From positions 372,001 through 436,000 of the forward strand of contig CAVWBO010000007.1 of assembly GCA_963753185.1 (NCBI GenBank): a stretch of DNA of 64,000 nt. Direction: 5' to 3'. Shown here piece after piece: positions 46,325 to 55,579 of this stretch (positions are counted from its first letter, which is position 1; each line of letters starts with the position of its first letter). The position numbers and the translations under genes are program-made. Under the pieces are notes generated by a model, which was given only the letters and a program-made list of their open reading frames with translations, was not told the origin of the DNA and made no database searches. Origin of the DNA: SZUA-442 sp963753185. GTDB taxonomy: Bacteria > Actinomycetota > Acidimicrobiia > Spongiisociales > UBA5794.

Positions 46325-46966
46325 TCAGCCAGCAGGATCCTGTTCGGGTTCGGGTGGGATCGCAGCCACGGTGCGAAGCGCCCGGTACAGCGGAGACTCC
46401 TCGAGGGCTCTCGTGGGTACTGGGAGCTCCAACTGCACCATGCCCTCGCCGGCGTCAGATCTCGTTGCACCTATCGCCGTGAGTGACTCGAGCACTTGAC
46501 GGTTGTCCATCGAGACGAAGGCGCGGAATCGCTCGATCCCATTCGCATGCGCTGCCTCGGACAGGGCTTGGAGCAGGATCCGGCCCAGCCCCTGGCGTTG
46601 GCGCTCGTCGACGACGGCGAGGGCCGCCTCGGCGACGGTCGGATCGTCTGAGGCGCGGATGTAGCGGGCGATGCCGACACCGGGCGGATCGGCCGAGTCG
46701 AGGGTCTCGGCGGCCCATGCAAAGTGGTCGTTGTAGTCGATCTCCGTGAGGTAGGTCAGGTCCTTTTCGCTGAGTGTCGGCTTGGCCTGGAGGAAGCGGA
46801 GGTATCGCGACTGTGCCGAGAGGTTCTTCCAACCCTCTGCGAGCCGATCCCTGTCCTTGGGCGCGATCGGCCGAACTCGTACCGGCGTGCCGTCGTTGAG
46901 CACCGCTGTGAAAGCAAGGTGCTCGACGAACTCATTGACACCGCCCTGGGGATGGTCCGATTCCAT
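46325..46966 (-). CDS. GNAT-family N-acetyltransferase
   Basis: 213 residues from ATG 46966. The acetyl-CoA-binding motif is ALAVVDERQRQGLGRILLQA, preceded by a beta-rich segment (FAWAAETLDSADPPGVGIAR). This matches GNAT proteins of the type often fused to, or next to, cNMP or other regulators in actinobacteria. Acetyl-CoA is the likely donor and a protein lysine or small amine the acceptor. It lies upstream of the toroid and VioB-like genes and may lead their transcript. It is divergent from the adenylate cyclase at 47077. Confidence 0.85.
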   Translation of the reverse strand: MESDHPQGGVNEFVEHLAFTAVLNDGTPVRVRPIAPKDRDRLAEGWKNLSAQSRYLRFLQAKPTLSEKDLTYLTEIDYNDHFAWAAETLDSADPPGVGIARYIRASDDPTVAEAALAVVDERQRQGLGRILLQALSEAAHANGIERFRAFVSMDNRQVLESLTAIGATRSDAGEGMVQLELPVPTRALEESPLYRALRTVAAIPPEPEQDPAG

Positions 46967-47076
46967 ACCGGCAGTCTTGCCGGAAGAGCCCCGTAGGGGC
47001 AATCGCGACGAACGTGCCCACAGGAGGTGACGAGGTCGCACGCCGGACGTAGTGTCTGGTCCCCAGGAGGTCCATC

Positions 47077-48309
47077 GTGTTTCCCGAGGTGCAGGATCGC
47101 TCGAGTCGAAGGCTCCCGGCGTGGCTGGACCGGGCGTTGTCGATCGCCGTCGTGCCCACCGACAACCAGGATGTGCGTCGGACGAAGCGGCTCCTCACTG
47201 GTGTCCTGTGGGCATCGATCCCCACAACGGCACTGTCGATGGTGCAGTTCACCGTCGTGGAGGGCGAACCGCTGATGGCGCTCATCATCACCCTGCCAGG
47301 AGTCGCCGCCATCGTGACCCTGACCGTTGCGGCGCGATGGCCCGCGAGCTACCCCGAAATCGCACACCTGCCGATCGGAGCGACCCTCCTCGCTGCCGCG
47401 ATCGTCGTCGCACTGGGAGGCGGGTTCCTCGGATCGGCGGGGAACGCGATGTGGGGCCTCGTGGCCGTCATCGGCGCTGCTGCCGTCTTCGGTGATGGCA
47501 GGGCTACGGCGTGGCTGTGGGTTTTCCTTCTGTCGATGGTCGCCACGAGCTGGTTGGGACAGCGCATAGAGCCGCTCATCGAGTTCGACAACGCATATCG
47601 GGCCGCGCTGTTCAACTTCATACTCGTGTCGCTGTTCGTCTTCTTCCTCATGAAGTACTACGTGCGGCAGCGTGCCGCGCTCCTCGATCAATCCGACCGA
47701 CTCTTGCGCAACATCCTCCCGAGCCGGGTCACAGAACGGCTCAAAGTGGAGGAAGGGATCATCGCCGACGACTTCGCAGCAGTGTCCGTGCTCTTTGCGG
47801 ATGTCGTCGGCTTCACCCCCATGACGAGCGACATGACATCGGCCGAGGTCGTCGGCATGCTCGACGAGGTGTTCTCGGAAATCGACCGTCTCGTCGACGC
47901 GCGCGGCCTCGAGAAGATCAAGACCATCGGCGACGAGTACATGGTCGCTGCCGGTGTGCCGGATCCCAGGGATGACCACGCGGAGGTGCTCTGTGACCTC
48001 GCTCTCGCACTCAGGGACCTGGCCCATACGAGGACGTTCGCCGGGCGGCGGATCAGCTTTCGCACCGGTATCAACTCGGGCTCCGTCGTGGCGGGGATCA
48101 TCGGGGTGAAGAAGTTCAGCTACGACCTGTGGGGGGACACCGTGAATGTGGCGAGCAGGATGGAGACCTCGAGCATGCCCGGCGAGATCCAGATCACGAC
48201 GGCGACCCGCAACCTCGTGGCCGATGCTTTCGTGTGCGAGCGCAAGGGCCTGATGGACGTCAAGGGCAAGGGCGAGATGGAGGTGTGGACCCTCGTCGGC
48301 CGGCGATGA
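47077..48309 (+). CDS. Membrane-bound class III adenylate cyclase
   Basis: 410 residues from GTG 47077, with AGGAGG six bases upstream. Six hydrophobic spans fill about residues 40-205. The cyclase domain (about 225-405) keeps all key positions: metal Asp in VLFADVVGFT, substrate Lys and second metal Asp in EKIKTIGDEYMVAAG, and YDLWGDTVNVASRM with the Asn and Arg of the transition state. It should be an active homodimeric adenylate cyclase. cAMP from it could reach the cNMP-binding proteins 15 kb away. Confidence 0.9.
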   Translation: MFPEVQDRSSRRLPAWLDRALSIAVVPTDNQDVRRTKRLLTGVLWASIPTTALSMVQFTVVEGEPLMALIITLPGVAAIVTLTVAARWPASYPEIAHLPIGATLLAAAIVVALGGGFLGSAGNAMWGLVAVIGAAAVFGDGRATAWLWVFLLSMVATSWLGQRIEPLIEFDNAYRAALFNFILVSLFVFFLMKYYVRQRAALLDQSDRLLRNILPSRVTERLKVEEGIIADDFAAVSVLFADVVGFTPMTSDMTSAEVVGMLDEVFSEIDRLVDARGLEKIKTIGDEYMVAAGVPDPRDDHAEVLCDLALALRDLAHTRTFAGRRISFRTGINSGSVVAGIIGVKKFSYDLWGDTVNVASRMETSSMPGEIQITTATRNLVADAFVCERKGLMDVKGKGEMEVWTLVGRR

Positions 48310-48378
48310 TCCCTGCATGTGCCCTGACTGTGCGTCCACCCGCATCCAGCCGAACTCACAGGCGGGTAGCGTGACTGG

Positions 48379-49620
48379 GTGAGCCATCTCGCCGTGTACT
48401 GGAAGCTCCTCCGGCTCAACCCGGACTTCCGACGGCTGTACCTCGCTCGGCTGGTGTCCTTCGCCGGGGACTGGTTCCTCGTGGTTCCCCTGCTGGGGCT
48501 GGTCTACGAGACGACGAACTCGGCCCTTGCCGCGAGCGCGGTTCTGACCGCCCTCTCCCTTCCCGCAGCGCTCCTGGCGCCTGCCACGGGTCTGGTCTCG
48601 GATCGATTCGACCGCAAGGTCGTCCTCGTGGTGACCGACATCCTTCGGGCCCTGCTGGCCCTCGCCCTTCTCCTGACCGACGCGGTCGGATCCGTGTGGT
48701 ACCCGCTGACGATCGTGTTCCTGGAAGGCGCTGGCGCAGCGTTTTTCTACCCTGCCTCCGCAGGCGCCCTACCGAACGTCGTGAGCGAGAAGGACCTTCC
48801 CGCGGCGAACGCCCTGATGTCGTCCGCGTGGGGGACCATGGCTGCCCTCGGAGCGGCGGCGGGGGGCGTTTTCGCGACGCTCGTCTCTCGCGATGCAGCC
48901 TTCGTGCTGAACGCAGCGTCCTTCCTGCTCTCTGCCGTCCTCATCGCCCGTGTCACAACGAGCCTCCAGGACACTCGGGCCGCCTCGCACCCGGATGACC
49001 GCAGGTCGAATTCGCGCGCCTTTCGCTACATCTTCAGCCATCGGCGTGTGCGAGCGCTCCTGACCTCCAAGGGTGTCCACTCGCTCACATCGGGCGGCGC
49101 GGTTTCCCTCTTCGCCTTGATGTCGATCACGCTATTCGAGACCGGTGATGCAGGGACAGGCGCCCTGTTCGGGGCGAGGGGGCTCGGCAACATGGTCGGT
49201 CCGATCCTCGCCCTCGCGATCCTCGGCCCTGCCGCGAACCGCATCCTCGGATCGATCGGTTGGATGATGGTCGTCTGGGGAGTCGCCTACATCTTCGTGG
49301 GGATCGCACCAACGCTCCTGCTGGCGTCCGTCGCGGTCCTCGTCGCCCACATGGGCGGGGGCTCCCAATTCACCTTCTCCACGTACGGCCTCCAGGACCT
49401 GATGCCAGACGACGTTCGGGGCCGAGTCTTCGCACTCGACTTCGGAATCGACATGCTCGCGGTCTCCATATCGGCGCTCATCGTCGGTGCGCTCGCACAA
49501 ACGATCGCGATCAGGCCGCTGTTCGTCGGGTTGGGCATCGTCGCCGTCGTCTTCGGATCCGTCTGGACGGCCGTCACTCGCTCGTATTGGGCAGACCTCG
49601 ACACTCCGATCGCGCGATGA
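48379..49620 (+). CDS. MFS transporter (EntS / transmembrane secretion effector type)
   Basis: 413 residues from GTG 48379. About twelve hydrophobic spans, with the MFS inter-span motif GLVSDRFDRKVVLVVTDILR (about residue 72). Opening residues WKLLRLNPDFRRLYLARLVS and FAGDWFLVVPL match the MFS_3 / EntS-like exporter branch. It is a proton-coupled exporter of small molecules in the inner membrane; the substrate is unknown. The start has no strong ribosome site. It is followed within 17 bases by the convergent lon gene end. Confidence 0.9.
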   Translation: MSHLAVYWKLLRLNPDFRRLYLARLVSFAGDWFLVVPLLGLVYETTNSALAASAVLTALSLPAALLAPATGLVSDRFDRKVVLVVTDILRALLALALLLTDAVGSVWYPLTIVFLEGAGAAFFYPASAGALPNVVSEKDLPAANALMSSAWGTMAALGAAAGGVFATLVSRDAAFVLNAASFLLSAVLIARVTTSLQDTRAASHPDDRRSNSRAFRYIFSHRRVRALLTSKGVHSLTSGGAVSLFALMSITLFETGDAGTGALFGARGLGNMVGPILALAILGPAANRILGSIGWMMVVWGVAYIFVGIAPTLLLASVAVLVAHMGGGSQFTFSTYGLQDLMPDDVRGRVFALDFGIDMLAVSISALIVGALAQTIAIRPLFVGLGIVAVVFGSVWTAVTRSYWADLDTPIAR

Positions 49621-49636
49621 CTCAGGTGGCGATCAC

Positions 49637-51937
49637 TCAGGTCGGTTCAAAGGCCAGGGCGAGGACCTCGTCGATGGTGTCGACGAGGTGGAACGTCATC
49701 TCCTCGCGGCAGCTGTCCGGCACGTCGTCGAGGTCGGCCTCGTTCCTCGCCGGGAGGATCACCTCCGTGAGCCCTGCCCGCTGAGCAGCGAGCACCTTCT
49801 GCTTGACCCCTCCGATCGGAAGCACCCTTCCCTGCAGGGTCACCTCACCCGTCATGCCAAGCGTGCCCTTGACGTTGCGGCCCGTCAGGAGTGACACCAT
49901 GGCAGTTGTCATCGTGATTCCTGCGGATGGCCCGTCCTTGGGAACGGCACCCGCAGGCACGTGGAGGTGGAACTTCCTCGAGAGCAGCGCGGGATCGATG
50001 CCCAACTGGGCTTCGTGGGACTCCACATACGAAAGCGCGATCCGTGCCGACTCCTTCATGACGTCGCCAAGCTGGCCGGTGAGGGTGAGACCGGGTTCCC
50101 CGTCCATGGCGGTCGCCTCGATGAACAGCACGTCGCCGCCGGCACCGGTCACCGCGAGGCCCGTCGCCACACCCGGGACCGCGGTGCGGTCCTTCGCCTC
50201 GTCGCGCCAGACCTTCGGCTTGCCGAGGAACTCCTTGAGGTCGGGTTCGTCGACCTCGACCAGGGAGGGGGCGTCGTCCCCCACGGCGATCCGCGTCGCC
50301 ACCTTGCGCGCCATCTTGCCGAGTTCCCGTTCGAGTGACCGTACGCCGGCTTCGCGCGTGTATCGATCGATCACGGCGGCGAGGGCTTCCTCCGTCACCT
50401 CGATCTCCTCGGGTTCGAGGCCGGCTCCGCGGATCTGGCGTGGCAGGAGGTGGTCACGGGCGATGGCGACCTTCTCGAGGTCGGTGTATCCGTCGAGGCG
50501 GATGACCTCGGTACGGTCGAGCAGCGGAGCGGGGATCGTCTCGAGGACGTTCGCCGTTGCGATGAACAGCACGTCCGACAGGTCGATGTCCAGCTCCAGG
50601 TAGTGATCCCTGAATGTGTGGTTCTGGGCAGGATCGAGCACCTCGAGCAGGGCTGAGGACGGATCACCGCGCCAGTCGGAGCCAACCTTGTCCATCTCGT
50701 CGAGGAGGAACACGGGGTTCATGGTCCCCGCATCGATGAGGGCACGGACGACCCGGCCGGGGCGGGCACCGACGTAGGTGCGGCGGTGCCCGCGGATCTC
50801 AGCCTCGTCGCGAATCCCGCCGAGTGCGACACGAACGAACTTGCGCCCGAGGGCCCTCGCGACGGACTCGCCGAGTGACGTCTTGCCAACACCGGGAGGA
50901 CCGACGAGCAGGAGGATCGCACCCTCCCTGAGGTTGCCTGCGTCCTCGAGGCCCCGATCCTTGCGGAGTTTGCGAACCGCGAGGTGCTCGACGATGCGCT
51001 CCTTCACGTCGACGAGGCCCGTGTGATCCGCATCGAGCACGGCCCACGCCTCCTGAAGGTCGAGGCGATCGTCGGATGTCGCACCCCATGGGACCTCGAA
51101 CATCGTGTCGAGCCACGTCCTGATCCACGAGTGCTCCGGCGACTGCTCGGACATCCTCTCCAGTCGGTCGATTTCGCGATCGACGGCTTCCCTGGCAGCG
51201 TCGGGGAGGTCGACGTCGGCGAGCTTCTGCCGATACTCCGAGACGACGTTGTCGTCCTCTCCGAGCTCCTTCTTGATCGCCTCGAGCTGTTGCCTGAGGA
51301 GGTAGTCGCGCTGGGACTTGTCGATCCGCTCGGTCGCGCTGTCGCGCACCTTCTTGCGGAGTGTGAGGTCGGCGAGCACCTCCCCCATCCAGGTCATCAG
51401 CTTCCCGAGGCGTTCCCGCACGTCGACCGCCTCGAGGAGCTCGACCTTCTGCTCGAGTGAGAGGTCGGGTGAGTAGACGGCGAGGTCGGCGAGTTGGCTG
51501 GGATCCTCGATCCCGAGGATTCGCTCCGCAACAGCACCCATCCCGCGCTGGTCGAGGACCTCCCTGACGACGGCCCGATACTCGCTGGCGAGTTCCTCGA
51601 GCGCATCGTCGATGACGTCGGCCTCTGGGTATTGCTCGGCGTCGACCCACAACGCCCCGTTGTCACCGGTCCGGCCGACACCGACACGTGCCCTCGCGAT
51701 CCCCTCGACCACGACCGATGCCTCGTCGTCGTTCTGGATGCGGGCGACGGTTCCGACGGCTGCGTAGTTGCCGCCGACCCTTGGCACGAGCAGGACGAGT
51801 CCCTCGGACTCGCGCGATGCGGCCACCGCCTTTGCGCCTTCCTCGGTCTCGATTCGGAGCGTCACCGCCATGTGAGGGAAGACCACGCCGTTGCGCAGGG
51901 GGAGTACGGGGAGCGTCAGTTCTCGGGTATCAGCCAT
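49637..51937 (-). CDS. lon: ATP-dependent Lon protease
   Basis: 766 residues. The N-terminal substrate domain starts LPVLPLRNGVVFPHMAVTLR. The coiled region includes QRDYLLRQQLEAIKKELGED. The AAA+ domain has Walker A GPPGVGKTS (about 348) and Walker B VFLLDEMDKVG. The protease domain has the Ser in PKDGPSAGIT (about 669) and the Lys near KQKVLAAQRAG (about 712), the Lon Ser-Lys dyad. This full-length endopeptidase La degrades misfolded and regulatory proteins in the cytosol. The upstream gap (51938-52104) may hold its promoter. Confidence 0.97.
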   Translation of the reverse strand: MADTRELTLPVLPLRNGVVFPHMAVTLRIETEEGAKAVAASRESEGLVLLVPRVGGNYAAVGTVARIQNDDEASVVVEGIARARVGVGRTGDNGALWVDAEQYPEADVIDDALEELASEYRAVVREVLDQRGMGAVAERILGIEDPSQLADLAVYSPDLSLEQKVELLEAVDVRERLGKLMTWMGEVLADLTLRKKVRDSATERIDKSQRDYLLRQQLEAIKKELGEDDNVVSEYRQKLADVDLPDAAREAVDREIDRLERMSEQSPEHSWIRTWLDTMFEVPWGATSDDRLDLQEAWAVLDADHTGLVDVKERIVEHLAVRKLRKDRGLEDAGNLREGAILLLVGPPGVGKTSLGESVARALGRKFVRVALGGIRDEAEIRGHRRTYVGARPGRVVRALIDAGTMNPVFLLDEMDKVGSDWRGDPSSALLEVLDPAQNHTFRDHYLELDIDLSDVLFIATANVLETIPAPLLDRTEVIRLDGYTDLEKVAIARDHLLPRQIRGAGLEPEEIEVTEEALAAVIDRYTREAGVRSLERELGKMARKVATRIAVGDDAPSLVEVDEPDLKEFLGKPKVWRDEAKDRTAVPGVATGLAVTGAGGDVLFIEATAMDGEPGLTLTGQLGDVMKESARIALSYVESHEAQLGIDPALLSRKFHLHVPAGAVPKDGPSAGITMTTAMVSLLTGRNVKGTLGMTGEVTLQGRVLPIGGVKQKVLAAQRAGLTEVILPARNEADLDDVPDSCREEMTFHLVDTIDEVLALAFEPT

Positions 51938-52104
51938 GGGTGTCGTCCTTCACGATGGGACCATCTCCAACAGGCGACAATGATCGGGTATTCCGCATCG
52001 ACGCCGGAACCTGAGGCTATACGGCTCAGATTCTTGCCGCGACGGTGGCTCAGTTCATACCCAGCGGGGCATGAGATGTCCCGGCGTGGGGCTGCAGCAG
52101 TCGA

Positions 52105-53340
52105 TCAGGGCAGGACTGCCTCGGCGACACGCTCCAGGCCGGCCCGAACCGTCTCAGTCGGTGCCGACGCGTGGCACACCCGCAGATACCCTGGCTCGAC
52201 GATGCGGCACGCCGATCCGGGCGTGAGGTTGACCCCCGCTCGATCGAGGATGCGGCGCCATAGGCGATCCTCGGCATCCCAGGTGGGTTCATCGAGGTGA
52301 CGCCGGAAGTCCGCGAGCAGGAAGATGCCGGAGTCGCCCTGGATAGACGGAATGCCATGCCCCTCGAGTGTCGACCTGGCGACTGCATACGACGACTTCA
52401 ACCGCTGATGCAGCATCGCGAGGTACCTCGCACTCCAGTCCGCGTCGTCCAGCATCGACGCCATGAGGTGCTGAGTGTCGCCGGAGACCGCGGAGAAGTA
52501 GAGGTGCTGCATCAGCACATCGTGCACGGTCGCGTTCGATGTGACGGCGACGCCGCCGCGAAGGCCGCTCGAGGCGAAGTCCTTGGAGAACGCCCAGACG
52601 AAATGGACGTCATCGGGGACGCCGCCGAGCAGCGACGCGGCGGACCGGAAGGACTCGTCACCATGGATCGACAAGCCGTAGACCTCGTTCATGATGATCG
52701 GCATGCCGTGTCTGCGCGCCCACTCGATGGAGAGCGTCACCTCGCCATCCGTCAATGTCCTCCCGAGCGGGTTCGAAGGATTCGTGAGCAACAACGCACC
52801 TATCGGGACCGCCGACGCTCCGGCCGCCGAGGTCAGGGCGTCCTCGGTGATGCGGAAGTCGTCCTCGGGCAGTGTGTGCGCCGGAACCGCGCTGAGACCC
52901 GCACGGGCTTCGATGTCGTTCCAGTAGCCGGCGTAGCTCGGAGTGGGGATGAGAACGCCCCCTCCCGGGTCCACGAGCGCCCACGCGAGAGCTTCGATCA
53001 CCGATCCCGCGCCGGCCATCACAACGACCGAATCCGCATCGACGTCGCACCGAAAGAGCCTGTCGCCGAGGAACCTCGCTAGCGCCGCTCGGAGCGCGAC
53101 GGAACCTCGCATGTCCTCGTAGGCGAACGCCGACGGCCCCACGTTGCGCACGGCGTTGGCCTTCTCCGAGACGATGTCCCACATGAGACCGTTCTCGGCG
53201 ACCGCCAGGCTCAAGTAGTCGGGGTCGCGCGGCGGCGCCGAGCGCTGGATGTGCTCGACGATGTAGGGAGCGATGGTGGACTCCGTGACCATGCGCCGGG
53301 CCCGCTTGGAAACGGTGCCGGGGTCGCGTGACTCAGCCAT
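52105..53340 (-). CDS. PLP-dependent class I/II aminotransferase (ACC-synthase-like)
   Basis: 411 residues from ATG 53340. Landmarks are AENGLMWDIV, the strand YEDMRGSVALRAALARFLGD, VMAGAGSVIEALAWALVDPG, LLTNPSNPLGRTL with the cofactor-binding Asn, and the PLP lysine in AFSKDFASSGLRGG (about 236). The ending LRVCHASA contains the substrate-carboxylate Arg. The family includes ACC synthase-like enzymes and aminotransferases. It is divergent from the flavoprotein gene, with about 65 bases between starts. Confidence 0.9.
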   Translation of the reverse strand: MAESRDPGTVSKRARRMVTESTIAPYIVEHIQRSAPPRDPDYLSLAVAENGLMWDIVSEKANAVRNVGPSAFAYEDMRGSVALRAALARFLGDRLFRCDVDADSVVVMAGAGSVIEALAWALVDPGGGVLIPTPSYAGYWNDIEARAGLSAVPAHTLPEDDFRITEDALTSAAGASAVPIGALLLTNPSNPLGRTLTDGEVTLSIEWARRHGMPIIMNEVYGLSIHGDESFRSAASLLGGVPDDVHFVWAFSKDFASSGLRGGVAVTSNATVHDVLMQHLYFSAVSGDTQHLMASMLDDADWSARYLAMLHQRLKSSYAVARSTLEGHGIPSIQGDSGIFLLADFRRHLDEPTWDAEDRLWRRILDRAGVNLTPGSACRIVEPGYLRVCHASAPTETVRAGLERVAEAVLP

Positions 53341-53405
53341 GGGGTCACCATAGACGTGGGGCATGCGCGCGGAAGGCCGCCGCGGCAGCCGTTTAGCATC
53401 GCGAC

Positions 53406-54152
53406 ATGCCTGAGTCACCTGCCACCAGCCAAGCCGCCGAAGGTTTCGACGTCGACTACTCCGACCTGACAGCGCTCTTCATCAACTGCACGCTCAAGCG
53501 GACACCGGAGGTGTCCCACACGAGGGGTCTGATCGATATCTCAGAGGCCATCATGGCCGAGAACGGGGTCGCCACCGAGGTCATCCGTGCGGTTGACCAC
53601 GACATCGCTCCGGGCGTCTGGCCCGACATGACCGAGCACGGCTTGGACAGCGACGCATGGCCGGGGCTCTATGAGAAGGTGCAGCGTGCCGACATCCTCG
53701 TGCTGGGCTCGGCCATCTGGCTTGGTGACAAGACTTCGGTGTGCACGAGGGTGATCGAACGGCTGTACGGGAACTCGCACCTCCTCAACGAACAAGGCCA
53801 GTACGCCTACTACGGCAAGGTCGGAGGGTGCCTCATCACGGGGAACGAAGACGGGGCCAAACACTGTGCGATGAACATCCTCTACTCGCTCCAGCACCTC
53901 GGCTACACCATCCCACCCCAGGCAGACGCCGCATGGATCGGGGAGGCGGGGCCAGGGCCCTCATACCTCGACGAGGGCTCGGGGGGACCAGAGAACGACT
54001 TCACGAATCGGAACACGACCTTCATGACCTGGAACCTGATGCACCTCGCAAGGATGCTCAAGGACGCAGGAGGCATCCCGGCTCACGGCAACCAGCGCTC
54101 GCTCTGGGACGCAGGGTGCCGCTTTGATTTTCCGAATCCCGACTATCGCTGA
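53406..54152 (+). CDS. Flavodoxin-like NAD(P)H:FMN reductase-family protein
   Basis: 248 residues. The flavodoxin fold opens with TALFINCTLKRTPEVSHTRG (phosphate-binding loop), followed by VQRADILVLGSAIWLGDKTS, and YYGKVGGCLITGNEDGAKHC in the FMN isoalloxazine region. Such proteins bind FMN and reduce quinones or other electron acceptors in the cytosol. The C-terminus (THxxPRxxxxxxx-like FDFPNPDYR) is unusual. It is divergent from the aminotransferase and convergent with a cyclase gene (17-base gap). Confidence 0.87.
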   Translation: MPESPATSQAAEGFDVDYSDLTALFINCTLKRTPEVSHTRGLIDISEAIMAENGVATEVIRAVDHDIAPGVWPDMTEHGLDSDAWPGLYEKVQRADILVLGSAIWLGDKTSVCTRVIERLYGNSHLLNEQGQYAYYGKVGGCLITGNEDGAKHCAMNILYSLQHLGYTIPPQADAAWIGEAGPGPSYLDEGSGGPENDFTNRNTTFMTWNLMHLARMLKDAGGIPAHGNQRSLWDAGCRFDFPNPDYR

Positions 54153-54169
54153 GGACCGGGACGACGACC

Positions 54170-55135
54170 TCAGTCCCACTCGATCGGGAAGACCTGATGC
54201 TTGTCCGAGAACCCTTTGAGGGCGATGATCCTCGGTTCACCCACTCGCATGCCGGCGAGGGACCCGGCGAGGTCCCTCGTGGTGGACGACACCATGATGC
54301 CGCCGGGATCCGCGGCCATTGCGACGCGTGCTGCCTTGTTGACCGTGAGGCCGAGCAGATCGTCGGTCGTTCGGATGACTTCTCCTGTGTGGATGCCGAT
54401 GCGGATGTCGAACCGCTCGTCGGAACACGCCCGTTGGAGATCGACGGCCGCCCGCATGGCGGAGCGAGCCGAGTCGAACGCAAGCATCGAACCGTCGCCC
54501 AGGAGCTTGACGACAGTCCCGCCGTGCGACGTCGTGATCCGTCGGATGCTCGATTCGTGGGCGGCCACGAGCGCTGCCCATGCCACGTCACCTACCGATT
54601 CGGCGAGGATCGTCGAATCGACGATGTCGGTGAACACGAGCGTCATCGTGCCTTCGGATCCCGCAGCGTCCGTCAGGTCCGCGCGGTCACCGAGGACGGA
54701 CGCCACCAGGACGTCGAGTGAGGTCGTGAGCGAGACACCGAAGACCTGCTGGTTCGGAACCGGTATCGAGTTGTGCCACTGGACGACCCTCCACGATCCT
54801 GCTTCGAGCCTGAACACGGCTGAGTGACGCATCGGCGTCGCCGACTCGGGTGTGACGATCGTCGAATGCACCGTCACCCACCCGAACGTGCCGTCCTCGA
54901 ACGCCTCGGCCTCGTGTACATCGAGCCTGAAATCGGGGCTCTCGGCCATCTGGCGCTGATAGATCGCAAGGAACTCCGCCGGACTCTTCCAGCGCTCCCC
55001 GGCGTCGAAGCCGAACACCCGGAGGCTCACGTCCGATGAGAACATGTTCGACATGGTCTCGAGATCATTCGTCGGCCACGTCGCGAGGATCCGCCGGGTG
55101 ACTGCCTCGATCTCGGGAGAAGGCGTGGGGGACAT
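54170..55135 (-). CDS. SnoaL-like domain fused to a class III nucleotide cyclase
   Basis: 321 residues from ATG 55135. Residues about 1-130 form a SnoaL/ketosteroid-isomerase-like cone (ILATWPTNDLETMSNMFSSD ending FRLEAGSWRVVQWHNS). The cyclase domain (about 155-310) retains TLVFTDIVDSTILAES (metal Asp), TVVKLLGDGSMLAFDS (Lys and metal Asp) and LLGLTVNKAARV (Asn and Arg), so it should be active. SnoaL domains bind small hydrophobic ligands, so the fusion could be a ligand-gated cyclase (inference). It is soluble, with no membrane span. Confidence 0.87.
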   Translation of the reverse strand: MSPTPSPEIEAVTRRILATWPTNDLETMSNMFSSDVSLRVFGFDAGERWKSPAEFLAIYQRQMAESPDFRLDVHEAEAFEDGTFGWVTVHSTIVTPESATPMRHSAVFRLEAGSWRVVQWHNSIPVPNQQVFGVSLTTSLDVLVASVLGDRADLTDAAGSEGTMTLVFTDIVDSTILAESVGDVAWAALVAAHESSIRRITTSHGGTVVKLLGDGSMLAFDSARSAMRAAVDLQRACSDERFDIRIGIHTGEVIRTTDDLLGLTVNKAARVAMAADPGGIMVSSTTRDLAGSLAGMRVGEPRIIALKGFSDKHQVFPIEWD

Positions 55136-55225
55136 GCGAGGACAATAGCCAGCGGCGTCAGAGCCGCGAGGCCGTGGATCCCTACCGCCCTTGACTACGG
55201 TCGCCATCGAGTCGAGACTGCGTCG

Positions 55226-55579
55226 ATGCCCCCTGACGAGATCGACACGTACCTGGCGAACCTGGACGAACCAGCCAGGAGCACGCTCCAGGACCTTCGC
55301 CGAGTGATCCTCGACATCGTTCCCGACGCAGAGCAGGGCATGTCGTATGGGGTTCCTGCATTCAGGCTGAACGGGAAGGCAGTCGCCGGCTTCGCTGCGT
55401 ACAAGGGCCACCTGAGCTACCTCCCTCACAGCGGAACCGTGCTCGAGACGCTGGCAGCCGAGGTGTCCGAGTACACCACGTCGAAGGGCGCGCTCCGGTT
55501 CCCGATCGACACCCCTCTCGATCGACATCTCGTCGCACGGCTGATCACAGCGCGACGGGACGAGATCTCAGGTAGCTGA
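55226..55579 (+). CDS. DUF1801 (YdhG-like) protein
   Basis: 117 residues. Motifs are DEIDTYLANLDEPARSTLQDLR, GMSYGVPAFRLNGKAVAGFA, AYKGHLSYLPHSGTVLETL and the late KGALRFPIDTPLDRHLVARL, matching the DUF1801/YdhG family sometimes called iron-chaperone-like. No heme or metal ligand can be confirmed. Its last 35 bases overlap the convergent FG-GAP-like gene, so at least one of the two 3' ends has been free to drift. The upstream ribosome site is weak. Confidence 0.85.
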   Translation: MPPDEIDTYLANLDEPARSTLQDLRRVILDIVPDAEQGMSYGVPAFRLNGKAVAGFAAYKGHLSYLPHSGTVLETLAAEVSEYTTSKGALRFPIDTPLDRHLVARLITARRDEISGS

